DNA of 49,542 bases from Melioribacteraceae bacterium (GTDB taxonomy: Bacteria; Bacteroidota; Ignavibacteria; Ignavibacteriales; Melioribacteraceae): the NCBI GenBank assembly GCA_022181065.1, contig BQMY01000125.1, forward strand, positions 1 through 49,542, written 5' to 3'. How positions within the stretch are numbered: the stretch's first letter is position 1; every line of letters begins with the position of its first letter. Shown one piece after another: positions 27,250 through 36,554 of this stretch. Made by a program: the position numbers and the translations under genes. Below the pieces are notes generated by a model. It worked only from the letters and a program-made list of their open reading frames with translations, was not told where the DNA came from and ran no database searches.

Positions 27250-27274
27250 AAATGTTAACCAGAAGTCAACATTT
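27250..27274 (-). promoter_or_regulatory. Candidate AbiEi operator dyad
   Basis: AAATGTTAAC and GTCAACATTT form 10-bp arms with one mismatch around a 5-base spacer. The position, upstream of the AT-rich palindrome, suits an autorepressor site. Binding is inferred from the family only. Confidence 0.4.
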
Positions 27275-27333
27275 GCAATATATTACAAAATAATATTATG
27301 AGGTAATTTGTTGGAACTGAAATATGCAAAGCA

Positions 27334-27562
27334 ATGAATACAAAACAGGTGGCAATAAAACGGGATAGAAAGGCTTATCACCGCGATTTTTTATGGGACT
27401 TCATCAAAATGAAGCTTATGGGGTGGCAGGGTTGGTATTTTCAATTTTTCAGGTGATGTCAATCGTAGCAAACGGCAGATAGAAAATTATTTCGCAGAAC
27501 GAGGAGGTCTCAAAAAACATCCCCGATTTTCTGTAAACAACCATAACCTGGTACTTGACTAA
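27334..27562 (+). pseudogene. Unidentified broken reading frame
   Basis: An ATG-initiated frame runs about 40 codons (AIKRDRKAYHRDFLWDFIK, then MGWQGWYFQFF). After a one-base shift it continues 37 codons (GDVNRSKRQIENYF, AERGGLKKHPRFSVNN, LVLD) to a stop. The two parts read like one protein broken by a frameshift, but I do not recognise it and a third frame is also open nearby. Otherwise the 27177-27737 gap holds the abiE operator region and one direct repeat. Confidence 0.3.
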
Positions 27563-27607
27563 AAAAATGCTATTGTATATTTTGCGATTGGGCATTTCAT
27601 AAAACTA

Positions 27608-27645
27608 TTAATTCCTCACCCCTCATAAAACATATGGTCATAAAA
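27608..27645 (+). repeat. Direct repeat, left copy, flanking the lipoprotein gene
   Basis: This segment (TTCCTCACCCCTCATAAAAC, ending in TCATAAAAG) resembles 28717-28755 at about 70 per cent identity. The pair brackets the 307-residue lipoprotein gene. Confidence 0.35.
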
Positions 27646-27737
27646 GGATATCGGGGTATCGTCATATTCGCAAGCAAAAGTATAGTTTGAAAATTTGAAA
27701 TTCCCGCTGTTTTAGATCTTCTTATAAAAGGACAATT

Positions 27738-28661
27738 ATGAAAAAATTCATTTTATTCTTTGCCATTTTCCTTACCAGTTGCATCATAGCCAGACAAGAA
27801 TTGCCTGATGAATATTTACTTATTAAAAAGTCTATAACAGAGTTAAATGCGTCAAATAGTTTATTACAATCTGGTAGTTCCGCTCGCAATTCTTCTAATG
27901 TTTTAGAATTTCAACTTGAAACAAGAAATACAAAATACTATTTAGGTGAGTATATACCTTTGAAAATAAACATAAATAATCAAGGTGGTAATGAATTGGG
28001 AATCTCAGGGATAAACCTCATCTTGGAAAATAAAAACTCGGGGAAAATTGAAACTCAGGGATTACCAAATAGGGGTCAATCTGAGATGGTTATTCTTCCT
28101 GGTGAAAATTATCTGGAGATTATTCTTAATACAACAATCACATTTAGGTACTATTCTGAATATCGTTGGCCAATTGTCCCGGTTGGTGACTACCATCTAT
28201 ATTTGATACAAAATGGTGAAAAAATTAGCAATAGTGTCGATCTAACAGTGCTTCCTATTAAAGAGAAAAATATTAATGCCTTCGAAGCTTTAAATCTAAG
28301 TACGTTAACATACTTAGCGGACACAAAAATTTGTCTTCAAGCCTATGATGGTCTCAAACAGTATGAAAATTCAATTTTCCAATACGAACACTATATAAGA
28401 GCTATAAATAATTTTGTAATCCCGGTTGCGACGACGGTTCATGATCATAAGGAGTTTGTTGAATCAGCAAAAGCTATCCTAAAAAAATATTTAGAACTAA
28501 GAGAGTTCGATAACTACGCATACGATCAGCTTTTACGAATACGGGCAATGAACATGAACTTTGAAAATGATTTTTTAGATTCAATTGTTGCTGAATATGA
28601 AAAAAGAAAGGAATTGTCAAAGTATTCCGGCAATAGAATAGTTTACAGATTCAAGGATTAA
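27738..28661 (+). CDS. Unknown lipoprotein in the accessory region
   Basis: This 307-residue protein has a lipoprotein signal (FAIFLTSC). The first half is beta-rich and Ig-like (TRNTKYYLGEYIPLKINI, GDYHLYLIQNGEK), recalling domains that bind or span the periplasm. The C-terminal half is helical (about residues 180-307). I do not recognise the family and see no catalytic motif. The gene is AT-rich, preceded by an AAAAGGAC ribosome-binding site, and isolated between imperfect direct repeats in the island, which suggests cargo of a mobile element. It is not evidently linked to the toxin-antitoxin genes. Confidence 0.7.
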   Translation: MKKFILFFAIFLTSCIIARQELPDEYLLIKKSITELNASNSLLQSGSSARNSSNVLEFQLETRNTKYYLGEYIPLKININNQGGNELGISGINLILENKNSGKIETQGLPNRGQSEMVILPGENYLEIILNTTITFRYYSEYRWPIVPVGDYHLYLIQNGEKISNSVDLTVLPIKEKNINAFEALNLSTLTYLADTKICLQAYDGLKQYENSIFQYEHYIRAINNFVIPVATTVHDHKEFVESAKAILKKYLELREFDNYAYDQLLRIRAMNMNFENDFLDSIVAEYEKRKELSKYSGNRIVYRFKD

Positions 28662-28716
28662 AAGAGAAGTTAATTATTGAAAATCAGGAATACGAGTTTA
28701 CTATCTTTAAAAAAGT

Positions 28717-28755
28717 AAATTCTTAACACCCCTGATAAAACAATTTATCATAAGA
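28717..28755 (+). repeat. Direct repeat, right copy, with terminator-like hairpin
   Basis: This copy (AATTCTTAACACCCCTGATA, then AAACAATTTATCATAAG) matches the left copy imperfectly. It contains TGATAAA-ACAA-TTTATCA, a perfect 7-bp hairpin that may terminate the lipoprotein transcript. Confidence 0.4.
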
Positions 28756-28848
28756 CAATAGTGTTTAATACCACAGATTTTGAACTTGTTTGGTGTGAAT
28801 TTTGTGAGAGACCGCTCTGAGTCCCTGCTAAAAAAGGAACTTTGTGGA

Positions 28849-28861
28849 GGTGGCGGGAGTC
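28849..28861 (-). other. 13-bp tRNA-like core next to the integrase (possible att site)
   Basis: GGTGGCGGGAGTC is identical to 25437-25449 within the tRNA 3' fragment, in the same orientation, and the sequences diverge on both sides. It lies 228 bases before an integrase start. The remaining 28662-29088 interval has no gene. Confidence 0.4.
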
Positions 28862-29088
28862 CCCCCTATAATATTTTATTGTCTTTCTATGTCCATCCGA
28901 ATTCGTTGAAGATGATTTAAAGTATTTTATTACAATAGCTTACAAATTTTTTCAAATTTTTCACAATCTATTATTATCTGAATAAGATCGTTTATTATAG
29001 CATTAATTTGTGAGAATATTGTGAGAATAATTGAATAATTTTTTTTAAAAAGCGTATTTTCTAATTGAGAATTGTAAGGACATTATTT

Positions 29089-30336
29089 ATGAATATTAGA
29101 TTTTATCTTGAGAGAAAAGAAAGTCAATCTGGGCAAAAAACAATTTGGTGTTACGTGAGAGAAAAGGAAAAAACCATCTACCTAAATACCAAAGAAAAAA
29201 TTGAACCGGAGTATTGGAATAATAAATTAAAACGAGCTGATCACAAGAAAACCAAGAGCAAAGTTATTAAAGGAAGGTTACAAGGATTAAACAATTTTCT
29301 AAATCAATATGAAAGTAAAATATTAGATGTAATAAGAAATGTTAGAATCAAAAAAATTGATTCTGGTTTTAACGAAATTTCTGCTGAAATTAAGAAAACT
29401 TTTTCCGACAAAACAAGAAATTTCTTTGATGATTTTGATGATTTCATTGCAGCAAAAGCTACCCTAGTTTCTATAAGTACAATAAGAAAGTACAAGCAAA
29501 CTAAAAATCATCTCAAATCTTTTCAAGAAGATACCGGCTATAAAATTAATTATTCGAATATTAATGCACTATTTATTGACAAATTCTATCCCTATTTAAT
29601 TGAAGAAAAGAAATTTATTGATAACACGGTTAATAAAACCATTAGTTTCTTGAAAGTTTTTATGAATTGGGCAATCGAGCGAAAACTCACGAAGAATACT
29701 GATTTTAGATCTTTCAAAATTAGATACAACAAGAATGAAATAATCTATTTAACAGAAAATGAACTGATGACCTTATTCGAACTTAAGCTTACTAATGAAA
29801 GGCTAGATCGAGTACGGGATGTGTTTTGTTTTCAATGTTTTACTGGGCAAAGATATTCAGATGTTGAAAAAATAGACTTCTCTGATATTAATAACGGAAT
29901 TTGGAAATTCAGAGCTGTGAAAACCGGGGATGTTTTAGAGGTTCCTTTAAACCATTATGCCCTTTCTATTCTGGCAAAGTATAATGACTGGAAATCCCCT
30001 TTACCAATTATCAGCAATCAAAAAATGAATGAGTATATAAAGGAGCTTTGTGAAATTGCCAAAATAAACACTCCGGTTAAAGTGACTAAAGTTGTAGCAA
30101 ATAAAAGTGTCGAAAAAATCCAGCCTAAATTCAAACTCATCGGCACTCATACGGCACGCAGAACATTTATTTCATTATCGTTAAAAAACGGAATGAAGCC
30201 AGACTATATAATGAAAGTAGTAGGTCACTCTGACTATAGAATGATGAAAAGATATTTGGCAATAGACAATTTTGAGGTAAGAAATGAAATGGACAAAGCT
30301 TGGGGAAGTTCACTTAGATTAGTTAAGAAAAATTAG
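29089..30336 (+). CDS. Tyrosine recombinase/integrase
   Basis: This 415-residue integrase is of the Bacteroidetes arm-binding type. It has an N-terminal arm-DNA-binding domain (IRFYLERKESQSGQKTIWCY), a SAM-like core-binding domain (about 105-205) and a C-terminal catalytic domain. The catalytic residues are visible: Arg in FTGQRYSDV, His and Arg in HTARRTF, His in GHSDYRMM, and Tyr in KRYLAID. The ATG at 29089 is preferred over an in-frame TTG at 29065 because AAGGAC lies seven bases upstream. It probably moved the island whose edges are the tRNA-like sequences. It appears complete and may be active. Confidence 0.9.
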   Translation: MNIRFYLERKESQSGQKTIWCYVREKEKTIYLNTKEKIEPEYWNNKLKRADHKKTKSKVIKGRLQGLNNFLNQYESKILDVIRNVRIKKIDSGFNEISAEIKKTFSDKTRNFFDDFDDFIAAKATLVSISTIRKYKQTKNHLKSFQEDTGYKINYSNINALFIDKFYPYLIEEKKFIDNTVNKTISFLKVFMNWAIERKLTKNTDFRSFKIRYNKNEIIYLTENELMTLFELKLTNERLDRVRDVFCFQCFTGQRYSDVEKIDFSDINNGIWKFRAVKTGDVLEVPLNHYALSILAKYNDWKSPLPIISNQKMNEYIKELCEIAKINTPVKVTKVVANKSVEKIQPKFKLIGTHTARRTFISLSLKNGMKPDYIMKVVGHSDYRMMKRYLAIDNFEVRNEMDKAWGSSLRLVKKN

Positions 30337-30479
30337 ATAATATTTAAATGTAGTATAAATAGTTTTGTGTAATTGGTTAAAAAAGGACTTAAGATTGATC
30401 GGAGTAAAGTTTAGTGTTACGAAACTTAGTTTCTGTAAAAATCGATTTGTCTCAAGCGGTAAAATTTCACAAATTCTTT

Positions 30480-31401
30480 AGTCACCGATAGAACCACAAA
30501 GGAGAAATTAAGATAACCGTTCCCCTAGACCGTAACAGTGATTTTGATTACATAATTTTTAAAAAGTAAGAAAAGACTATCGGTCTGAACGAAGATAGAA
30601 TAATCTCTATGCTCTCTTCCGGTGGGTAAATACTCGATAGGATTGACCACCCGAGATATTCAAACCCATCATTCTTAACTCTACCGAGTAGATAAATGTC
30701 CAACTCCGGCATTTTACATAACCGGTAAGATCATTCACCTAATCGAAGAATGGCAGACAGCCCATTGGAAAAGAAATACCTAATTTTTTTCTTCGATGCA
30801 ATTCATTACAAAATCCGTGATGAAGCTCGAAAAATCACCTCTAAGGCAACCTAAACGTGTCTGGAGATATTTAAGGACATAGGGATTTACTTGGTCTGTG
30901 GATCAGAGAAGTCGAAGGAGTTATTTTTTGACTGATCGTCCTAACGTAAGAACCGAGGAGTCGAATATATTTTCATTTTCTACATAGACGAACTCAAACG
31001 GATCCTGGAAACTATAAATTCTATTTTTCCACCAACTTTGTACTACTCACCTAATAAGGGATACTATTAAATAGTTTGTTTCAAAAGATCAGAAGAAAAT
31101 AATGAAGGAAATAAAAGTAATTCACAAAGCCCTAACCGATGAAGCAGCTATACAAAATCTGGATCAACTCGAAGAAAACTGGGGGAATAAATATTCTTTG
31201 GTTGTGAGATCATGTAGAAACATCTGGGATAATCTTGCTACATTTTTCAAATATCCCGCAGAAATATGTACCTTTATTTTCATCACCAATGCCTTCGAAG
31301 CACTTCATCGGCAGTTTAGAAAGGTAACAGAATCAGAATCTCTTTTTCTCACTGATGATGCTTTAAAGAAAATGCTCTTTTTATATTATAGAGATTTATA
31401 A
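30480..31401 (+). pseudogene. Decayed IS256-family (mutator-type) transposase
   Basis: Conserved blocks of an IS256-type transposase occur in correct order but scattered over frames with many stops: KGEIKITVPLDRNSDFDYII, GLNEDRIISML, LIEEWQ, FDAIHYKIRDEA with a catalytic Asp, and KNRGVE. These are followed by a 99-codon intact tail (WGNKYSLVVRSCRNIW, FFKYPAEICTFIFITNAFEA, LHRQFRKVTES). The N-terminal third is missing. TTTGGACAGTGCC just after the end (31406 onward) resembles the terminal repeat style of this family. It is an inactive relic in the integrase island. Confidence 0.85.
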
Positions 31402-31547
31402 AAATTTTGGACAGTGCCAATTAGAAATTGTGCTGTTGTACTTTCAATTTATTCGATAAATTTTAAGGACATATTTGATGATTTTACTTAAACAAAAAAA
31501 TCATTTGTACAAATTATTTTAGAGGTTCGCTACGTATAAATAATAAT

Positions 31548-33902
31548 TTATGAAAAACTCATTCGCCTCACCACAACAATGATGAGCCCCATTGCCATGA
31601 CTAGAATACCAATCCAAACTAAACTTATGAACGGTTTTTCACTAATCCTCACAGTTAAAACATCATTTGTGAAACTGGCAAATTGGTTATTGTTATCGAT
31701 ACTGATTTGAATACTACCGGCTACATCAAAACTTACTATTTCAAAGGAAATTTTTGTTTTCTCATCATACACATGTTTATTAACTCCTTGAACAAGAATA
31801 ACATCAGTCTGTTTTGAGTATTCGCCTTTATCAATTGTAATTATTGCATGTATATCAAACTGTTCACCATCCATCATTTTCTGCATTGCATCTTCCGGAA
31901 GATCAAATTTTTCGAAAGTTACAGTTACTTCTCCAATTTGGTGAGGCATACCCTTTCTTAATAATACTGTTTCTCGATTTGCAGAATTACCCGGTTCAAA
32001 TGATAACGGTTCGATGTAAATATCTTTTATAAATCCCGTTAATATATATGGTTCGCGCATTAAACTATTATTATACTCAGCGATATACATTACCGGTTTT
32101 GCAGTTTTAAAACCGGACTCTTCTTTAATCTTAATATCAAAAGCATATTTCTTTCCATCTTCTATAGGACTATAGCCGTTAAACGAAATTGAATTTCCGG
32201 CAAATGAATATACTTGTTCTTTTTCTAGTTCCATTTCTTTTTCATAACTTAAAAGAGCACTTATCACTACACCAATTAAGAAGACTCCAAAACCGAGATG
32301 TGTAATATGACCACCCATTAATTTTAGATTTTTGGATTGGAACATGAATTCAATATTCGCGATAATAGTAAATACTGAAGAAAATAGAAGTAAAACATAA
32401 AGAAATTCCGTTATACCTGTCAGAAATACAATTATGGCAACACCAAGAGATGTAATAAGCACTGTTACAATCGTTCTTTTGAAAAATTGTATCAAGTCAT
32501 TTGATCGCCAGTTGAGATAAAGTGAAAGAGGAATCAATGCACTCATCAGAATTACGAGAGGTAGATTCATTATTGTGTAAAATTCTATTTCAACAGTTTG
32601 TCCGAAAATCGGCGCCGACGTTCCAACAAGTATCGCAACTGCCGATGCAATCAAAAGCATGGAGCCATAAAACAAACCGATCTCTCTTGAAAATAATTTA
32701 TGATCGCTTATCTCCGGAGGTTCAATTTCGCTTCTTCTATAATAAACTAATCCAATTATCGCGAGTGTGAAAAGAATTAGGAAACCAAAAAGGACATTGT
32801 AAATAAACGTACCGGGATCGGAAAATGAGTGAACGGAAGTACCGGATAATATTCCGCTTCTAGTTAGAAATGTACTATATACAACAAGAACAAAAGTAAA
32901 ACCGGCAAGAAGTAAATTAGTTTTTACAAAACTTCCCGGTTTATTTTCGCTCTTGGATTTTTTCTGAATTATCATTGTATGAAGAAGTGCTACACTTACA
33001 ATCCATGGAACAAGACTCGAATTTTCCACAGGGTCCCATGCCCAGTAACCGCCCCAGCCAAGTACACCGTAAGCCCAATAACCGCCGATTATAATTCCGA
33101 GACCCAGAACTAATATAGTTGCAATTACCCATGGCAACGCATTGTTTATCCATTTTTGATATTCGTTTTTTATTAATGAAGATACAGCATATGCAAACGG
33201 AACTCCGGCAAGCGCAAATCCGAGAAAAAGTATTGGTGGATGTATCTGCATCCAAAAGCTTTCCAGCATAGGGTTCAATCCTTTACCTTGGACAATCAGT
33301 TGATTTATTTGGATTCCACTGTATTCAATCGCCCTAATAAGTTCTTCACCAACTTTGAGAACTGTTCGTTGGTTCTCCGTATCATTAAGCAGAAAGTTCT
33401 TTAAAGCAGGTGAATTGAGTAATGTTGAAGATAAATACTTTGTATCTATGTACGATGTACTGCTCCAAATATATGCGAAGGGATCTTTTATTAACGGACT
33501 TATCATAACAAGAATAAAAGTTACGGTCGGAATAAAACCGAGCATAAGTGTTGATTCGTTAGAACCGGATTTTTGACTGTGTGACATCAGAGTTAGTCCG
33601 ATTATAACACCAAACAATGCCCATAGTAAGAAACTTCCCTGCTGCCCGGCAAAAAATGTTGAAAGCAGAAGTCCGAATGACAAATCACTGCTGCTGTAAC
33701 TAAATACATAATCGTACTGGTATTGGTGGGTAATAATTAAGTAAAGAAGAATCACCGAAGCAACAATTACAGATATTGACATTGCATGGTACCCGATGCG
33801 TGCTTTCTGAAGTGTGTGTTCTCCTTTGTAGCTTCGATAGTAATTATAAAAACTATAGAAAGAAGCCAAGAGCGCTATAACTATAAAAATACTGCCTAAC
33901 AT
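31548..33902 (-). CDS. ccmF: Cytochrome c assembly protein, CcmF/CcsA-type heme handling
   Basis: This 784-residue polytopic membrane protein belongs to the CcmF/CcsA heme-handling family. The tryptophan-rich WWD signature lies at about residues 275-298 (WAYGVLGWGGYWAWDPVENS). HPPILFLGF around residue 221 and GQQGSFLLWA around 87 are also typical, and about 15 membrane spans are visible. A periplasmic domain (about 570-755) precedes the last span. Such proteins ligate heme to apocytochrome c. AAGGA precedes the ATG. It is the last gene of the unit starting at 37319. No CcmE, CcmG or CcmH of normal type is here, although the first gene of the unit has domains that may do a CcmH-like job. Confidence 0.88.
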   Translation of the reverse strand: MLGSIFIVIALLASFYSFYNYYRSYKGEHTLQKARIGYHAMSISVIVASVILLYLIITHQYQYDYVFSYSSSDLSFGLLLSTFFAGQQGSFLLWALFGVIIGLTLMSHSQKSGSNESTLMLGFIPTVTFILVMISPLIKDPFAYIWSSTSYIDTKYLSSTLLNSPALKNFLLNDTENQRTVLKVGEELIRAIEYSGIQINQLIVQGKGLNPMLESFWMQIHPPILFLGFALAGVPFAYAVSSLIKNEYQKWINNALPWVIATILVLGLGIIIGGYWAYGVLGWGGYWAWDPVENSSLVPWIVSVALLHTMIIQKKSKSENKPGSFVKTNLLLAGFTFVLVVYSTFLTRSGILSGTSVHSFSDPGTFIYNVLFGFLILFTLAIIGLVYYRRSEIEPPEISDHKLFSREIGLFYGSMLLIASAVAILVGTSAPIFGQTVEIEFYTIMNLPLVILMSALIPLSLYLNWRSNDLIQFFKRTIVTVLITSLGVAIIVFLTGITEFLYVLLLFSSVFTIIANIEFMFQSKNLKLMGGHITHLGFGVFLIGVVISALLSYEKEMELEKEQVYSFAGNSISFNGYSPIEDGKKYAFDIKIKEESGFKTAKPVMYIAEYNNSLMREPYILTGFIKDIYIEPLSFEPGNSANRETVLLRKGMPHQIGEVTVTFEKFDLPEDAMQKMMDGEQFDIHAIITIDKGEYSKQTDVILVQGVNKHVYDEKTKISFEIVSFDVAGSIQISIDNNNQFASFTNDVLTVRISEKPFISLVWIGILVMAMGLIIVVVRRMSFS

Positions 33903-33967
33903 AATTTTTTCCTTAAATTCAGTCGAATAACAATTGGATTAAAAGAACAGACAAACCGGCGCTGCAA

Positions 33968-34675
33968 CTAAACTGCTTTGTTTTCATGTAACCGCGAAGC
34001 AGTGTAACCGGTTTGGTTTATAATCTTACCATCCGATAGTTCAATACTACTATCACCATACTTTGCATAATCTTTGTTGTGGGTTACCATAACAATAGAT
34101 TTACCAAAGCTTTTCAAATCGAAAAATATTTTCATAATTGCCGCACTCGTTTCGGTGTCCAAATTTCCGGTTGGTTCATCGGCAAGAATAATAAGCGGAT
34201 CGTTAATTAATGCCCGTGCAATTGCAACACGCTGCTGTTCACCCCCGCTTAGCTCTGTCATCAATCTTTTTGACTTGCCCGCCAAACCTACCGATGCCAG
34301 ACACTTTTCAGCCAAACTCTTCTGAGCCTTATCTTTTATCTTGGTTATTGATAACGGCAGAAGAATATTCTCTTCTACGGTTAGATAATTAACAAGTTGA
34401 AATGATTGGAAAACGAATCCGATGTATTCATGTCTGAACCTTGCAAGCTGTTTGGATGAAAGACTGTAAATATCAAGATCATCAACAATTATGGAACCTG
34501 AGGTTGGTTTACTTAAGCCGCCAAGAATTGTTAAAAGTGTGCTTTTACCGGAGCCGGACTGACCAATAATAGTAAGGAATTCATTATCCTCAATTTCCAG
34601 CGAGATATTGTTTACAGCAAGAACTCTTTCGCTGCCCGAGTAATATTCTTTAGTGAGTTCATTTATTTTGATCAT
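33968..34675 (-). CDS. ABC transporter ATPase, LolD/MacB-like
   Basis: This 235-residue ATPase has Walker A (GQSGSGKST), a Q-loop in [12 protein letters not shown], the signature [15 protein letters not shown], Walker B ([13 protein letters not shown]) and the H-loop His in [10 protein letters not shown]. It is in the LolD/MacB/FtsE family that powers FtsX-fold permeases by mechanotransmission. The permease gene lies directly upstream (19 bases). With the DUF2318-type protein it forms a trio like that beside the P19/Ftr1-type iron systems. The substrate is unproven. Confidence 0.9.
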   Translation of the reverse strand: MIKINELTKEYYSGSERVLAVNNISLEIEDNEFLTIIGQSGSGKSTLLTILGGLSKPTSGSIIVDDLDIYSLSSKQLARFRHEYIGFVFQSFQLVNYLTVEENILLPLSITKIKDKAQKSLAEKCLASVGLAGKSKRLMTELSGGEQQRVAIARALINDPLIILADEPTGNLDTETSAAIMKIFFDLKSFGKSIVMVTHNKDYAKYGDSSIELSDGKIINQTGYTASRLHENKAV

Positions 34676-34693
34676 GAATTTATAATCCTATTT

Positions 34694-35854
34694 TTATATT
34701 GCTCTGAATGCCACGGTGGGATCCATCCTGGTAGCTCTAATTGCTGGGTATATACCTGCAATTATTCCAACCACAACTGATATGCCGACCGCTAACGGTA
34801 AATAAATAAAATCGAACGCATTGGAGGAGTTGCCTTCCATCGTAAGGAAAGGTGTAATTATTGAAGTGGCAGGCATGCTTATGAGATAACCGACAAAACC
34901 CGATACAATACTTATGAATGCAACTTCGTAAACAATAACTTTTAATATATGTGAATCTCTAAAACCAATTGCTTTTAAAATTCCGATCTCTTTCGTGCGT
35001 TCATTTACGGAAGCGTTTACGTTGACAAATACTATCAGAATACTAATAAGCAGAATGACAAAAGAAATACCGAGAGCGAAAAGTTCAAAACTATGAATTG
35101 CGCTCATTTTGGATTCAATCGCTTGCTTAATTGGTGTTACCTTTGCACCGGGAAGCATGGCAGAAGTTTGTGCAACTATTTCTTCAATGGGGCAATCATA
35201 ACAGAGAGCAGCTACTTCAATAAAACTTACTTTATTTTGTTTATCAAAAAGGATTCCCGCTTCGGTCAAATCCATGAAAATCATTTCATCATCTTGCGAA
35301 CCGGTTTCGGTTAATATACCTGTAATTTTATATTTACTAGTACTAATCTCAATGTTACCCCCTATTGATAGATTTAATTTTTCTGCCGCCAGGTTTCCGA
35401 GAATAATTTCATTTTTAGAAATAGGGTAGTTACCGGTTAGCTTCCACCATTTTTTTAATCTTTTCTCTTCGCTGAAATTCACACCGCTAACTATTACTTT
35501 TCCTTTATCTGTCTTTGCAATATTTAGAAGTTTCGGTGCAAGGACGCTTATATTTTTGCCGTTTTTGATTTTTTTTATCTTTAATGCATCATCAGTCGTT
35601 AATTCATTTTTTTGATATGAAGTGCTGGAAATATTGATACCGGCATAATTAAAATTAACCTCGTCGGTTCGGGGTGTTACAATAATATTAGCACCGAACT
35701 CATCGAGATGTTCAGCGATGCTTTTATTCACATTGTTACCTACATTAATTAAAGTAACAACCGAACCGACAGAGAGTATTATCCCGAGGGCAAGGAATAA
35801 TGATTTTGCTTTTCTGCGTTTTATGCTTTGTAATGTAATTGTATGCAGTTTCAT
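34694..35854 (-). CDS. FtsX/MacB-type ABC transporter permease
   Basis: This 386-residue permease starts at the ATG 35852-35854, five bases after the stop of the DUF2318-type gene; the longer upstream frame only overlaps that gene. One N-terminal span (AKSLFLALGIILSVGSVVTL) is followed by a MacB-like periplasmic core domain (about 40-230). The C-terminal FtsX domain has three spans (FELFALGISFVILLISILIV, VAFISIVSGFVGYLI, LAVGISVVVGIIAGIYPA) and the family tail ATRMDPTVAFRAI. The periplasmic domain includes two Cys (AALCYDCP), unusual for generic MacB proteins, which may bind metal or heme (inference). Confidence 0.88.
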   Translation of the reverse strand: MKLHTITLQSIKRRKAKSLFLALGIILSVGSVVTLINVGNNVNKSIAEHLDEFGANIIVTPRTDEVNFNYAGINISSTSYQKNELTTDDALKIKKIKNGKNISVLAPKLLNIAKTDKGKVIVSGVNFSEEKRLKKWWKLTGNYPISKNEIILGNLAAEKLNLSIGGNIEISTSKYKITGILTETGSQDDEMIFMDLTEAGILFDKQNKVSFIEVAALCYDCPIEEIVAQTSAMLPGAKVTPIKQAIESKMSAIHSFELFALGISFVILLISILIVFVNVNASVNERTKEIGILKAIGFRDSHILKVIVYEVAFISIVSGFVGYLISMPATSIITPFLTMEGNSSNAFDFIYLPLAVGISVVVGIIAGIYPAIRATRMDPTVAFRAI

Positions 35855-35858
35855 TTCA

Positions 35859-36518
35859 CTAAACCCTTCTGCTCCAATTGGCAATCGCACTTTCGGCAAT
35901 TATTATTTTATCATCAACCAATTTGCTCGGTAAAGGATCCGGCGGATATTTACCGCATGAACCGCTTATTGCGTTTAGATTATTTATTTCCCAGGTAGTG
36001 CCACAAGCATCACAAACTAATTCATCACCGTTAATATGGAAGCTTTCCGAATTACAAGGCTCGCACATTCTTACAGCCGTAACTACCTGACCATCTTCAT
36101 TTATGTATGCAAGCAAAGGTACAGCACTATTTTGTCCCTGGTAAGTGAATGAAACAAATTTATTCTGTTTTACATCATCTAAAGATATTATAACATTCCC
36201 ATCCTGTGTGGCAGCATTTATTGGTTTCATTGTAAAATTACCGATAGGATATGAATTGCTTTCCATAATTTGCGGTTGATTGGAAATTACTTTTTCTTCT
36301 TTAGTTTTGGTTGTTGTAAAGTAAATGAATATTACACCGAAAAACAGAACAGCAACAACCATATTTACCCATTTAAATTTTGAAGAAGATGCGTTTCCTA
36401 AAACTTTATCTTTTTTTACAGACGAGCCGCCGTCAATTTGATTTCCGCAGTTATTACAAAACTTTGATTCACTATTAAGTTTTTGACCGCAATTTGTACA
36501 AAATTTATTTGATGACAT
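35859..36518 (-). CDS. DUF2318-type Fe-S/metal-binding protein with zinc ribbon
   Basis: This 219-residue membrane protein (start chosen at 36516-36518 after AAGGA) has an N-terminal zinc ribbon (FCTNCG and FCNNCG) and one span at about 50-66 (VNMVVAVLFFGVIFIYF). The extracytoplasmic domain has the DUF2318 cysteine pattern (VRMCEPCNSESFHINGDE, LVCDACGTTWE, SGSCGKYPPDPLP). In other bacteria this domain accompanies Ftr1-type iron transport, sometimes fused to it, and neighbours FtsX permeases. It is followed immediately by the permease and ATPase, so the three probably work together in metal or heme handling. Confidence 0.82.
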   Translation of the reverse strand: MSSNKFCTNCGQKLNSESKFCNNCGNQIDGGSSVKKDKVLGNASSSKFKWVNMVVAVLFFGVIFIYFTTTKTKEEKVISNQPQIMESNSYPIGNFTMKPINAATQDGNVIISLDDVKQNKFVSFTYQGQNSAVPLLAYINEDGQVVTAVRMCEPCNSESFHINGDELVCDACGTTWEINNLNAISGSCGKYPPDPLPSKLVDDKIIIAESAIANWSRRV

Positions 36519-36554
36519 TTGTTTTTCCTTCAATAATTTGATGTAGCTTTTGGT

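Noticed and set aside
31471-31501. AT-only hairpin ATGATTTT / AAAATCAT downstream of ccmF as a terminator
   Set aside because: The stem has almost no GC and no T-tract follows on the minus strand, so it is indistinguishable from chance.
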